Assembly (NCBI RefSeq): GCF_004345705.1
Contig: NZ_SLWV01000010.1
Coordinates: 1-64,000, forward strand
Length of the DNA: 64,000 nucleotides
Source: Marinisporobacter balticus
GTDB taxonomy: Bacteria > Bacillota > Clostridia > Peptostreptococcales > Thermotaleaceae
Direction: 5' to 3'
Shown here: positions 1 to 8,942 of the stretch, piece after piece
Numbering within the stretch: position 1 is the first letter of the stretch
How the letters are laid out: the number at the start of each line of letters is the position of its first letter
Translations under genes and position numbers: made by a program
Notes under the pieces: model-generated
Told to the model about the DNA's origin: nothing
Seen by the model: only the letters and a program-made list of their open reading frames with translations
The model's database searches: none

Positions 1-130
1 TTTTATATAAAAATGAGCTCTAATGATAAAATTTATGGATTTTTAATGTATTGCATAAAAATTAAATTTTATACATTAGTTTCCGTGACTACTCAACAAG
101 TATAGTAAGACCAATAAGTATTTGTTTTGC

Positions 131-325
131 TTATTCTTGCGGGTTTTTCAGTTCTAATAATTTTTTCTTAGTTTTACCTAAATTCCACATCAACTTGAAT
201 AACGCTATAATTTGATCTACCACTTCCCTATAAGGATATTTTTCGCTAAGCTTCATAATCACGGTTCTGGAAATAACAACTTTTTCTAACGGTAATTCAG
301 TGCTTCTTATCCTCTTTAAATTATT
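131..325 (-). pseudogene. possible 3' remnant of an unidentified gene
   Basis: An open frame of 65 codons lies between an in-frame TGA (complement of 326-328) and a TAA (complement of 131-133). It has no ATG, GTG or TTG near its beginning, and the first ATG is about 23 codons in. The translation has protein-like composition, with a segment reading SEKYPYREVVDQIIALFKLM, and ends ELKNPQE. I do not recognise the family. It may be the C-terminal tail of a gene broken by deletion, or chance. The rest of the first 349 bases holds nothing I can identify. Confidence 0.3.
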
Positions 326-349
326 TCAACCTATTTTCACTTCAATTAT

Positions 350-1396
350 TTAAGGAAGTACTACAATATTATTCACTACAGGTCTTTCCTTTCCATCTGA
401 AGGTTTATTTAGAATTCTACCATTATAATACATAGCACTTGAACCCCCACCATCTAGATTGTATGCATCTTTTACACCTAATTCTAACAGTTTATCCTGC
501 AATCTTTCTAAAGTAATACCCGCGCTCCAATTTCCGCGTCTTCCATCTATCACGATTACAATCAAATCATCATTTGCATATTTCCCAATAATTGTTCTAG
601 GATGTCTTGTCTTTTTCCATTCCGATGAAATTTCCTGTTTCTTGCCATTTTTTAATAAAACAGGTGCAAAACTTACTCCTTGATAGGGGGTAAGATTCAT
701 AATGTCTTTTTCTGCATGAGGTACCGTTCCTATAACTTCTCCATATTTATTAACCCCAGCGAAAAATAAGTCTCCTGGATACCCATTAAAGGGTTCTACC
801 AACTTCCCATCTATGACTGTATTTCCTATCAATTGCGCATACATCTTGCCATTTTTTTTCTCTGTATAAAATCCGCCTCCATTAATTGCAAGTATCGCAT
901 TTTTCCGCTTTGCTGCTTGTGATGTTGTTTCCAACGCTCCAGGGGTATCTTTCCCTAATACAACTTTAAAGGCCTTTGGATCAAACAGTTTGATTTTAGC
1001 AATATAGCCTCTATACCCTAGTTCTGTTAATTCGAAAATTTTTATCTCTGTACGATTATTGATATGGTTCTTCACTGCTGGTCCTAGCATTTTTAATATC
1101 TTTTGTTCATAAATATCATCTGATAATTTTCTTTGTGCGTCACTAAATTTTGATAACTGGTTAATCTGTTCATCTTGATAATTAAAAACCTCCGCTTGGG
1201 TTTGTACAACCAATCCCATTTTTGCAATGTTCTCTTCTAGATCGGCAACTCCATCATATAATTGCTCTACATCTTCTTCCAGTACACTTGTAGAAAATTT
1301 TAGCCTCTGACTATCATTTTTAAAGTCTGCACTTACAAAAAACAACCCAATAAAAGGCGCGATCAAAAAAAGCATAAATATATTAATTTTGCCCAT
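350..1396 (-). CDS. phosphodiester glycosidase family protein (NAGPA-like domain), membrane-anchored
   Basis: This 348-residue protein has an N-terminal hydrophobic anchor (residues 5-22), then a predicted coiled-coil stretch (about 35-75), then a NAGPA-type phosphodiester glycosidase domain (about 120-348). The domain shows the family hallmarks LAINGGGFY, a central TIIG strand followed by IVVIVIDGRRG-like sequence, and the late NLDGGGSSAM motif. Known members hydrolyse sugar phosphodiesters; bacterial ones act at the cell surface, and a role on wall teichoic or exopolysaccharide phosphodiesters is inference. It follows the upstream coiled-coil membrane gene with a 14-base overlap, so the two are probably co-translated. 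Its length fits bacterial members with an N-terminal extension. The exact substrate is unknown. Confidence 0.8.
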   Translation of the reverse strand: MGKINIFMLFLIAPFIGLFFVSADFKNDSQRLKFSTSVLEEDVEQLYDGVADLEENIAKMGLVVQTQAEVFNYQDEQINQLSKFSDAQRKLSDDIYEQKILKMLGPAVKNHINNRTEIKIFELTELGYRGYIAKIKLFDPKAFKVVLGKDTPGALETTSQAAKRKNAILAINGGGFYTEKKNGKMYAQLIGNTVIDGKLVEPFNGYPGDLFFAGVNKYGEVIGTVPHAEKDIMNLTPYQGVSFAPVLLKNGKKQEISSEWKKTRHPRTIIGKYANDDLIVIVIDGRRGNWSAGITLERLQDKLLELGVKDAYNLDGGGSSAMYYNGRILNKPSDGKERPVVNNIVVLP

Positions 1397-1802
1397 TTGG
1401 TGCCTCCCGTAATATTTTCAAACTTTTTTCTAGTGTTTTTAATTGCCCATCTAAATCCAATAGCTTTTTGTCGATTTTTTCCTGCACCACCGTAGAATCT
1501 GAAATCGTATCCCCCGTGTTTTCAATTCTATTTTTTAGATTTTTGATCTCTTGACTAAGTAATTCAATTTCTTCACTTAAATTCTGAATATTCAATGCAT
1601 TTTGTTGTTGCACATTTTTTATAGACCCATCAATATAGTTTTTAGCATAAGTATATCCATAATATACTGCACCACTCCAAACCCCTACACTTACAAGAAA
1701 AATCAATAACTTAATCCATATTTTATTATTTTTCTTATTTTTCTTCTTTGAGCGTTCTTTGACTTGCCCTTCTTGTGATAAAGTCATATCCGTGTCCATC
1801 AT
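1383..1802 (-). CDS. single-pass membrane protein with extracytoplasmic coiled coil
   Basis: The frame is open from 1856, but AAAGGATGAG lies just before a double ATG at 1802/1799, so I place the start there (139 residues). The product has a short cytoplasmic segment rich in Lys/Asn (KKKNKKNNK), one membrane helix (IWIKLLIFLVSVGVWSGAVYYG), and a C-terminal heptad-rich coiled coil rich in Glu, Gln, Leu and Ile. No enzymatic motif is visible and I do not recognise a named family. Its 3' end overlaps the phosphodiester glycosidase start by 14 bases. Since that protein also has a membrane anchor and coiled coil, the two may associate through their coiled coils at the outer membrane face; this is inference. 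Confidence 0.6.
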   Translation of the reverse strand: MMDTDMTLSQEGQVKERSKKKNKKNNKIWIKLLIFLVSVGVWSGAVYYGYTYAKNYIDGSIKNVQQQNALNIQNLSEEIELLSQEIKNLKNRIENTGDTISDSTVVQEKIDKKLLDLDGQLKTLEKSLKILREAPNGQN

Positions 1803-2113
1803 CTCATCCTTTCTAAGCTTACGATTATACAAATAGGTTATCGCAAATATCAGCATTTATCAACAAGAATAAATTTACTACTTTTAAAAAGTTAGTTTTT
1901 ATAACATTTTTATACATAACCACTCTATGACTAAAATTCAAGACAAAAAAATACACATCAACAATCTAACCATTGACGTGAAGAAACATAAGATGTCACT
2001 TCTCTAGTTTTGTAATATGTCCCTGTACTGTAAATATTTTTGTACCCTTTTATACATATGCATTTCTCCATCCTTGTTTTTTTCTTTATCATAAAAAGGA
2101 TTTGATTTATAAA

Positions 2114-2686
2114 TTATAAACTACTTCCTATTTTCCTTGCTTTGCTTAAAATTTTTTCAGAAATATTATTATTTATTTTCGTTCCAGGTTTTACAATTTT
2201 TCCCGTTACCTTATAACCACCATAATGCAGAACTTCTTTTACAGCGCTAACTGCTCCTCTACTTTCAGCTGCAATAAAGTTAAATGGCCAAGGAGTAGTA
2301 CAAGAAACAACAATTACTGCTCTTTTTCCTTTCTGCTTTGCCAAAGGTATACCACTGGCTTTTTCACCCATAAAAACAGGAACATTCCGTTCAAATAGTA
2401 CTTTTAGTTGTGCGCTCATATTTCCCCAATAAGTAGGCGTTCCAACAATTAGTACATCTGCTTTTTTTATCTTTTCCCCAACAATATGTGCATCATCTTT
2501 AGGTAGTACACATGTATCATCTGTTCTACATTTCATACATCCTATACAAGGCTCCATTTGTAGATTATATATATCAATCCATTCTATTTCATTGTTTTCT
2601 TCTGCACATTTTATGATTTCTTTTAATAAAGTATAAACGATACCATCTCTACGCGGACTTCCATTTAGTACAAGTATTTTGTTCAT
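2114..2686 (-). CDS. iron-sulfur flavoprotein / NADPH-dependent FMN reductase family protein
   Basis: This 190-residue flavodoxin-fold protein starts with the FMN phosphate-binding loop LVLNGSPRRDG (residues 5-15). It carries a compact cysteine motif, CIGCMKCRTDDTC (about residues 47-59), which fits the CX2CX2CX4-7C pattern of the 4Fe-4S site in Isf-type iron-sulfur flavoproteins. GTPTYWGNMSAQLKVLFER is the second flavin-contact region. Known relatives in anaerobes transfer electrons from ferredoxin or reduce oxygen and peroxide; the partner here is unknown. The start has an AGGGGGAGAAA-like ribosome-binding site. It lies 18 bases downstream of a degenerate TetR-type gene, suggesting it was once under local TetR control. 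Confidence 0.85.
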   Translation of the reverse strand: MNKILVLNGSPRRDGIVYTLLKEIIKCAEENNEIEWIDIYNLQMEPCIGCMKCRTDDTCVLPKDDAHIVGEKIKKADVLIVGTPTYWGNMSAQLKVLFERNVPVFMGEKASGIPLAKQKGKRAVIVVSCTTPWPFNFIAAESRGAVSAVKEVLHYGGYKVTGKIVKPGTKINNNISEKILSKARKIGSSL

Positions 2687-2704
2687 TTTATAATTTCTCC
2701 CCCT

Positions 2705-3061
2705 TTACGTTTTTATTGCCCTCACCATAAATTTGAAGGCCTCTTCTATTAATTGAGATGCTTCTACATCATGATAATGTCTTAGGTAGCTTTCTTTTTT
2801 GATAATATTATTAAAAACACCTGTAATACTTGCCCATAAAATAACTGCTGTATGATTTACATCTATATTTTCTAGTATGTCTCCTTCCACAATTCCTTGT
2901 TGAAGTATTTTTTTTAAACTGTCTAATGATTTCTCTCCTTCTTTATAACATGCGATGATTACCTTATCTTGACTATTAAAATCTAATTTTTGAATATGTA
3001 TTTTTACATTCTCTGTTAATCATTCCATGAGATTTTTTCTTTTATACTCTAAAGAAAACAT
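2705..3061 (-). pseudogene. degraded TetR/AcrR-family regulator (DNA-binding domain lost, internal stop)
   Basis: A clean 61-codon frame starting at a GTG (2890) encodes what looks like the C-terminal half of a TetR ligand-binding domain (ILWASITGVFNNIIKK then RHYHDVEASQLIEEAFKFMV). The same frame continues upstream with TetR-like helices for about 57 more codons, interrupted by one TGA (complement of 3020-3022) where a Trp (TGG) would fit the context. Upstream of about 3061 I cannot find the helix-turn-helix that should begin such a protein (about 60 residues missing). I therefore read it as a decayed regulator of the flavoprotein gene just downstream. A short functional C-terminal product from the GTG at 2890 is possible but unlikely. 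Confidence 0.65.
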
Positions 3062-3082
3062 CCATTTGCTCCTCGTGCACCT

Positions 3083-3105
3083 CTATGTTTTGGCATAAAA
3101 CATAG
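3083..3105. promoter_or_regulatory. candidate operator palindrome upstream of the TetR remnant
   Basis: There is a perfect 9-bp inverted repeat, CTATGTTTT, then a 5-base gap, then AAAACATAG. It lies 22 bases upstream of the remaining TetR-like frame, where an autoregulatory TetR operator is usually found. Calling it an operator is inference from position and symmetry. Confidence 0.45.
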
Positions 3106-3162
3106 CGTATAATTTTATTCAAATGATATAGCAAGATTTCTATCAAACATGTACATCATTAT

Positions 3163-3207
3163 GAATACTATTAAAAGCAGGCACAATGCCTGCTTTTAAT
3201 AGTATTC
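3163..3207. terminator. bidirectional terminator-like hairpin
   Basis: Two perfectly complementary 21-base arms (3163-3183 and 3187-3207) flank a 3-base CAA loop. The core, AAAAGCAGGCA paired with TGCCTGCTTTT, gives a GC-rich stem flanked by A and T runs, so it could stop transcription from either side. It most simply ends the leftward gene at 3295-3693. Confidence 0.7.
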
Positions 3208-3294
3208 TCATTCAATATTTTTCAACAAACTAGTATCGTTTAGAAATTTGATATACCTTACACAGCTTTCCATGTTTCGCATATATCCATGCTA

Positions 3295-3693
3295 TTATAT
3301 AAATGTTTCTTCTAAGGTTTCTTTCCAATTTTTTAATCCTATTTTATCATTACTAACATCTTCGATTATAAGATGATTTCCAAATTCATCTAATTTACCC
3401 TTAACTTTATTTATCATTCTCATTGCATCCTTATTCTTCAAGGTTGAAGTTCCTCTAATTTGCTCGTATACGGATGCATTATTAATAATAATTGTTATTT
3501 CTTTCTCTTTAAATTCTTCTAATCTCTTTAAAAGAGCAAGTAAAGCCATATGCTCTACGATCACTGGTTTTTTATATTCCTTAAAAGATGCTTCCTTAAA
3601 TAAAAGCGCCCCCTCTTTAAAAACACAAAATCGAATTTCAATATCTTCACCTTCATAATAGCTTGGCATTCCTAGTAAATAAGCTGTAATCAT
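3295..3693 (-). CDS. hypothetical protein, possible RNase H-like fold
   Basis: This 132-residue protein starts at an ATG preceded by GAGGGAGGAAAAA. The pattern of an N-terminal strand pair, the helix EHMALLALLKRLEEFK, a strand EITIIINNASVYEQI, and then KNKDAMRMINKVKGKLDEF resembles the topology of ribonuclease HI-like (reverse-transcriptase-associated RNase H) domains. In those domains the third strand carries an essential Asp. Here that strand reads IIINNAS, so if the fold is right the protein is probably catalytically altered or inactive. It stands alone between sbcC and a strong terminator. The fold assignment is tentative; otherwise it is an uncharacterised soluble protein. Confidence 0.5.
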   Translation of the reverse strand: MITAYLLGMPSYYEGEDIEIRFCVFKEGALLFKEASFKEYKKPVIVEHMALLALLKRLEEFKEKEITIIINNASVYEQIRGTSTLKNKDAMRMINKVKGKLDEFGNHLIIEDVSNDKIGLKNWKETLEETFI

Positions 3694-3785
3694 ATTTTTC
3701 CTCCCTCTAACGATTTATTGCTTATGCTTTTTTAGTATATCTATAAAGTATTGAATAGGCAATCTAATTTAGTAATTATTATCCC

Positions 3786-6700
3786 TTAACTATACTCAAG
3801 CCTTACCTTACTTCCATCTACGCTATGTTCTGCTGGTGTGACGATAATCTTTACAGGGACTCTATTTTTTAGTTCTTCTACATGGCTGATGATCCCTACT
3901 GATAGTTTGTCTGTATGGAGCTTTTCAAGAGATGTCATAACTACCTCTAAAAGATTCGCATCTAATGTTCCAAAACCTTCATCTAAGAAGAAAAATTCCA
4001 ATGGGGCACTTCCCTTTAATTGTATTTGTGTTGATAATGAAAGTGCTAGCGCCAGTGACGTCAAAAAAGTTTCTCCTCCTGATAGTGAAGCTGTTTCTCT
4101 TACAACACCTCCATTTTTATCATCTCGTACTGTAAAGTTTCCTTCATCATCAATCTCTAAGGCATATCGATTGCCTGTAATGGACAACAATCTTCTCGAT
4201 GCCTCTCTTGCTATATATTTAAGCTGATTCATCGCCACAAATTCTACAAATTTGTTTCCTTGAATAAGCTTATCCATATCATTTAAAAGGCTCAATTTAT
4301 GTTCAATTTCTTTCGCTCTTTTGTTAAGTTCCTTTAATCCTTCTAAGTCATTTTTCATATGCTTCAATGTGATATCTAAAGCGCCAATTTGTGTGTGATT
4401 TTCTTTAAGGCATTCTTCATATTTTTTCTTATCTCCTAAAATTTTATTCCACATATCTCCATCTATGGTTTCATTGTCTAATTGCTTTTTAATTCTTTCA
4501 ATATTATTCAAAGTATTTCTTAATTGCTCCTCATGTTCTTTTACTTCTTTGTTGCAGTTTTCTATCTTTTCTTTTGTAATGAATGCTTGTACTACCTGTT
4601 CTTTACTTTCAAAATCATATTCTTTTAGAAATTGCTCTAATTTTTCATTTCGTTCACTAAAGATCTTTTTGAGATTTTCTTTATTTTGTTGTTTACTGAT
4701 TACCTCTTTTTCTATTTTTTCTTTTTGAATTTTTTCATTTTCCAATTGTTCGCTTAAAGTTTTTGCACATTCATTGATTTTTTTTATATTATTTCTTACT
4801 TCAATTATATATTCTGAAGGATTTTCACCATTTGTCAGTTTTTTTACTTCCCTTTTTTTATGATCAATATGTTCTCTTTTTTCCTGTCCTACATCCTTTA
4901 CACTTTTTATATCTGCACTTAATCCCGCTATTTCTTTAGTAAATGCGTCCTTTTGTTTATTTATTTTTTCTATTTTATCTCTTAAAGTTTTTTGTTCCTT
5001 TTGTAATTGTTCCATTTCTTTTTCATGATCTTTTATTCTCTGCATTTCATCATGGAAATTCCCTATTGCAAGTTCTTTTTTTAAAGTTTCATAGGTATTC
5101 GTTAAGTCTTTAAATTCCTGATATTTTTGTGAAAATTCTTTTTTTAATTCTTCAATGGATACTTTATCATGATTTAACCCTTCTTTTATGGATGCCTCTT
5201 TTTTATCTATTTCATTTTTTTCATCTTTTAATTTATTCAGTTGTTCGTCTATATTCTTTTTTTCATCATTCCACTTATCTATCTCTTTTTTAAGGACTTC
5301 AAAAGCTATTTTCCTACTTTCATAGTCTTTATGAAATGTCTCTAAATCTATGTTTTCTAATTTTTCATCAATAGGCTGTATTTCATCTTTTAGTCTTATT
5401 TCTTCATTATTGTAATAAACAAATCGACTTTCTATCTCCCTTAAATTTTTATCTATATTTTTTATTTCACTGTCTAAAGCTTCTTTTTCTTCTTTTATCT
5501 TTTGTAGAACGTTGTTTTCTATGCCTACTGCTAATTTTTCATGATGTATAGAACCACATACAGGACAAGCATCACCTTTTTTAAGATTTGTTGCCAATAG
5601 TGATGCTATATTTTCCGTTTGTATTTTATCGATTTCTAATTCTAGTGATTTTTTTCTATTTTCTTTATCCTTTATTGCTTCAGTTATTTTCTTTAAATTT
5701 TCTTCAAACGTTATTTTGTTTTGATTCGCATCCTTATATTGAAACCTTAACGCATCTCTTTTCTTTACATTCTCCATATTTTCATTTAACTTTTTTTCTA
5801 ATTGATTTAAATCAAATTGAGATTTCAATAAAATATCATGATCTCCTGGAAAACTTTCTTCTATATTTTTTTGTTTCTGTATAAACGTATGTAACTCTTT
5901 TTCCTTTTCTATTTGTCTAGTTACGATTTTACCATGTGCACCTTCATTATTTTTACAGCTTGTCTTTTTATCCTCTAGTTTTTTACTTAAGTCTTTTTGC
6001 TCCTTTTGTTGTTTCGTGTAATCACGCGCTACCTCTAAAGCTTTTTCAATTTTTTCTCTATATTCAATATCAATCTTTATTGCATTGCCTCTTTCTTCTT
6101 TTTCCGTAAGTTCTTTGTCCAAAATCTCTTTATTTTTTTTATTTTCATCTCGTTTTTCATCTAAATCTTTCTTATTATTATTCAACGCAGTATACTTTTT
6201 TAACAACGCATCTCTTTGTTCTTCTAAGTTTTTTATATCTTTTTCTATTTCAATCGCTCTATTTAATTCATTTTCTTTACTGATCAGCATAGGAATTTCA
6301 AGTTCTTTTTTTTCCTGTGCTTTTCTATGGCTTTCTTCTGTAATTATAATATTTTTTTTAATTGTTTCTAATTGTTGATTATACTGATTCAGTGCTGCGT
6401 CATTTATTTTCATTTCATTTTGTGTATGGATACATTCATCTATATATGGTTTGATTGTATTGGCTTTTTCACCTCTTAAGCTCCTAGCTTTGATATGTTC
6501 TATATGCTCTTTTTTATGATTTAAATGACTTAATTTATCATGATAATCTTTTAATTCGTTCTGAAACTTCCATACATCTTTGTATTTTTCATAATCATTT
6601 TCTGCTTTTTTCTTTTTCTCTATGATGTCTTTTTCTTCATTTTTTAATATTTCAAGTTCCTGTTTTTTCTCCTTATAACCTTCCTCAGATAGATTTTCAA

Positions 6701-7319
6701 ATCTTTTCAATTCCCCATTTAATTCACTTTGTTTTTTAAGTTCTGTATTTCTAGCACCTTTTATTCTTTCGCCTAATTTTTTACCGTATTTTTCAAGCGC
6801 AAATATTCGCTCTAACATATCTCTTTTTTCTCTTCCTTTAAGCTTTAAGAATTCACTAAATTTCCCTTGCGGAAGCACTACTGAACGCGTAAAATCATCT
6901 AATGTAAGCCCTACAATTTTTTCAACCTGATTCTTTACCTCTGTAGGCTTTTCTGCTAAAATACATAGTTCTTCATTGGATTTTTTTAGCATGAGTCTTG
7001 CGTATTTTGTTTTGATATTGTTATTTTTATCTCTCCTAAAATTTCTCTCAGCTATATAGCATTTTCTATACGCTCCTAAACCAATCTCAAATTCATAGCC
7101 AACAAATAAATTATCACAATTTGTATTCATAAAGTCCCTATTTTTTCTTACAATCTCTCCAAATAAAGCAATGGTAACCGCATCTAATATGGTAGATTTT
7201 CCACTTCCTGTAGGTCCAAAGATTCCGAATAGGCCCTTATCTGTAAGCGTTTTAAAGTCTATTTTTTGCTCTTTCATAAAGCTGTTTAATCCTGATATTT
7301 TTAATGTGATTGGCTTCAT
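3786..7319 (-). CDS. sbcC: exonuclease subunit SbcC (SMC-like ATPase)
   Basis: This 1177-residue protein has a split ABC ATPase head at each end and two long antiparallel coiled coils. Walker A is GPTGSGKST (residues 35-43). The zinc-hook motif CPVC sits at about residues 584-587, midway. The ABC signature SLSGGETF is at about 1080, and Walker B FFFLDEGFG is at about 1110. With SbcD it forms the bacterial Mre11-Rad50-like nuclease that opens hairpins and processes DNA ends during repair and replication of palindromes. The ATG directly follows the sbcD stop codon, so the pair is one transcription unit with translational coupling. Length and motif spacing match the family and nothing appears missing. 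Confidence 0.97.
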   Translation of the reverse strand: MKPITLKISGLNSFMKEQKIDFKTLTDKGLFGIFGPTGSGKSTILDAVTIALFGEIVRKNRDFMNTNCDNLFVGYEFEIGLGAYRKCYIAERNFRRDKNNNIKTKYARLMLKKSNEELCILAEKPTEVKNQVEKIVGLTLDDFTRSVVLPQGKFSEFLKLKGREKRDMLERIFALEKYGKKLGERIKGARNTELKKQSELNGELKRFENLSEEGYKEKKQELEILKNEEKDIIEKKKKAENDYEKYKDVWKFQNELKDYHDKLSHLNHKKEHIEHIKARSLRGEKANTIKPYIDECIHTQNEMKINDAALNQYNQQLETIKKNIIITEESHRKAQEKKELEIPMLISKENELNRAIEIEKDIKNLEEQRDALLKKYTALNNNKKDLDEKRDENKKNKEILDKELTEKEERGNAIKIDIEYREKIEKALEVARDYTKQQKEQKDLSKKLEDKKTSCKNNEGAHGKIVTRQIEKEKELHTFIQKQKNIEESFPGDHDILLKSQFDLNQLEKKLNENMENVKKRDALRFQYKDANQNKITFEENLKKITEAIKDKENRKKSLELEIDKIQTENIASLLATNLKKGDACPVCGSIHHEKLAVGIENNVLQKIKEEKEALDSEIKNIDKNLREIESRFVYYNNEEIRLKDEIQPIDEKLENIDLETFHKDYESRKIAFEVLKKEIDKWNDEKKNIDEQLNKLKDEKNEIDKKEASIKEGLNHDKVSIEELKKEFSQKYQEFKDLTNTYETLKKELAIGNFHDEMQRIKDHEKEMEQLQKEQKTLRDKIEKINKQKDAFTKEIAGLSADIKSVKDVGQEKREHIDHKKREVKKLTNGENPSEYIIEVRNNIKKINECAKTLSEQLENEKIQKEKIEKEVISKQQNKENLKKIFSERNEKLEQFLKEYDFESKEQVVQAFITKEKIENCNKEVKEHEEQLRNTLNNIERIKKQLDNETIDGDMWNKILGDKKKYEECLKENHTQIGALDITLKHMKNDLEGLKELNKRAKEIEHKLSLLNDMDKLIQGNKFVEFVAMNQLKYIAREASRRLLSITGNRYALEIDDEGNFTVRDDKNGGVVRETASLSGGETFLTSLALALSLSTQIQLKGSAPLEFFFLDEGFGTLDANLLEVVMTSLEKLHTDKLSVGIISHVEELKNRVPVKIIVTPAEHSVDGSKVRLEYS

Positions 7320-8531
7320 CTATTCTTCCTCTCCTTCCTCATTTGCAATACTCAAAAATAAGTTCATTAACTCCTTTGTAGGATTTACTTTTCTCTGATT
7401 GTAGTAGAAATCTTTAAATAGTTCATCTATCTTTTTTTCATTTATATCGTAGTCATCTTGCTCTTCCTCATTTTCTCCACAAATAATTGGTTTGATTTCT
7501 AATATATCTTTCTTAAGTGCTTTCATGTTTTTTATATCTTCTTGACTAATATACTTATCTGTTTTAATCTCCAAATAAACCCATAGCTCTCTTTCACTGT
7601 TTTCTCTACACAGATGCATCGCATGTTCTACATTTTCACACTTCCATATTTCTATTGGCTTATAATTTTTAAATAATATTTTTTCAACACGCGCCTCAGT
7701 TCCTGCAACTACATCTACTAAATAGCAAGATTTACTATATCCGATCTCACTTTTACTGTACTGAAGGGGAGAACCTGCATAAAAGATTTTACACCCTTTA
7801 TTTTTTATCTCTTGCGGTCGATGCAGATGTCCAAGCGCAATGTATTGTGCCTCTAAAGGTAATTTTGACGTGGTAACAGCTAAACTTCCTCCTAGTTGAA
7901 TATTTCTCTCAGAGGCTGATTCTTCTCCGCCAATCACAAACAAATGCGATACAGCCAAGTTAATGGTATCTGCTCTATACTTTTGAGAAAGCTTTTTAAA
8001 AAGTTCTCCTAACCGATCACTATAGGTCCTTTGTCGATCTTCTTCCTCAATGCTGTGGTAGATCACTTCATTTAATCTTTTCTCACTTGGATAAGGTATT
8101 GCTAGAATCACTGCTCTTTCTCCATTAATCTCTACCTCCAAATGCCCTTCTCCCCCATCTACAATCTTATGTTTCCCACACTTACCTACCTGTACATGGC
8201 TCTTAGGCGTAGCAAGCATTATAATTCCTTGCTCATAAGCTAACGGGCTTGCTGCAACTAATCTTTCAGGATTATCATGATTTCCTGAAATAATTAAAAT
8301 AATTCGTTCACCATCCTTAGATATTTCTTTTAATGCGCGATAAAACATTTTTTCTGCTTTCGCTGGTGGATTACTATGATCATAAATGTCTCCAGCAATA
8401 ATCACCATATCTATATTATTTTCTTCAACAATCTCTACAAAATCATCTATAAATTTTTCTTGTTCGTCTATTCTACTCACATTTTCAAGATTTTTTCCTA
8501 AATGCCAATCTGAAGTATGTAAAATTCTCAT
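7320..8531 (-). CDS. sbcD: exonuclease SbcCD subunit D (Mre11-like nuclease)
   Basis: This 403-residue calcineurin-like metallophosphoesterase has the ordered metal-binding motifs DWHLG (8-12), GDIYDH (about 48-53), GNHD (about 83-86), a later AVSHLFV and GHLHRPQ (about 230). These coordinate the two Mn ions of the Mre11-type active site. The C-terminal part fits the SbcD capping/ATPase-docking region. It forms the nuclease subunit of the SbcCD complex with the gene immediately downstream. The start is an ATG preceded by AGGAGAAGAAATA. It is the promoter-proximal gene of the two-gene operon. Confidence 0.97.
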   Translation of the reverse strand: MRILHTSDWHLGKNLENVSRIDEQEKFIDDFVEIVEENNIDMVIIAGDIYDHSNPPAKAEKMFYRALKEISKDGERIILIISGNHDNPERLVAASPLAYEQGIIMLATPKSHVQVGKCGKHKIVDGGEGHLEVEINGERAVILAIPYPSEKRLNEVIYHSIEEEDRQRTYSDRLGELFKKLSQKYRADTINLAVSHLFVIGGEESASERNIQLGGSLAVTTSKLPLEAQYIALGHLHRPQEIKNKGCKIFYAGSPLQYSKSEIGYSKSCYLVDVVAGTEARVEKILFKNYKPIEIWKCENVEHAMHLCRENSERELWVYLEIKTDKYISQEDIKNMKALKKDILEIKPIICGENEEEQDDYDINEKKIDELFKDFYYNQRKVNPTKELMNLFLSIANEEGEEE

Positions 8532-8718
8532 TATTTCTTCTCCTCTTGTTTAAATTTACGTAATCTCTTTTTAAAATTTCTACAAATGATGAATTGTTTC
8601 CTTCTATATAGTTTGTTATTTATATTAAACGCTAAAATATTTCTATAAACTAATTATATCGTAACATACAAGTTCTATCCTTCTCATTTCTTGCATATAT
8701 TGTTATAGGTGATGTGTG

Positions 8719-8823
8719 ATGAATAATATAACTCATGTATTTTCAGACGATCCAAATGACAAAACGCTTGATGAAGTTCTTCTAAGTATATTAAAAATTA
8801 TCGCAAGAGAAGAGGATGACTAA
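8719..8823 (+). CDS. hypothetical small protein (34 aa)
   Basis: An ATG preceded by AGGTGATGTG opens a 34-codon frame ending in a very acidic tail (IIAREEDD). The peptide reads MNNITHVFSDDPNDKTLDEV followed by LLSILKIIAREEDD, a polar head and an amphipathic helix. A stem-loop with a T run overlaps and follows the stop. The ribosome-binding site, open frame and terminator together support a real monocistronic gene, but I know no family. It lies between divergently oriented sbcD and the LysM-CAP gene. Confidence 0.45.
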   Translation: MNNITHVFSDDPNDKTLDEVLLSILKIIAREEDD

Positions 8824-8838
8824 CATTCTCTTCTTTTT
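8807..8838 (+). terminator. rho-independent terminator of the 34-aa gene
   Basis: The sequence AGAAGAG pairs with CTCTTCT across a 13-base loop, followed by a T run. It overlaps the end of the small frame at 8719-8823. Confidence 0.5.
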
Positions 8839-8942
8839 AAATACCATAAATTAACAGTATCAATTCATCTATTTTTATAGAAACTAAACCTATGGAGAAG
8901 TATCCAATCTATGAAATATCAAAATTATAAAGATAGGTGATG

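Noticed and set aside
3163..3207. Mobile element end or CRISPR-like repeat
   Set aside because: A single perfect inverted repeat with a GC core and flanking A/T runs, no second copy nearby; a terminator explains it.
4465..6378. Several rightward frames of 85-130 codons opposite sbcC
   Set aside because: They are antisense shadows of the Glu/Lys-rich coiled coil, giving Phe/Ser-rich translations typical of the reverse strand of such genes.
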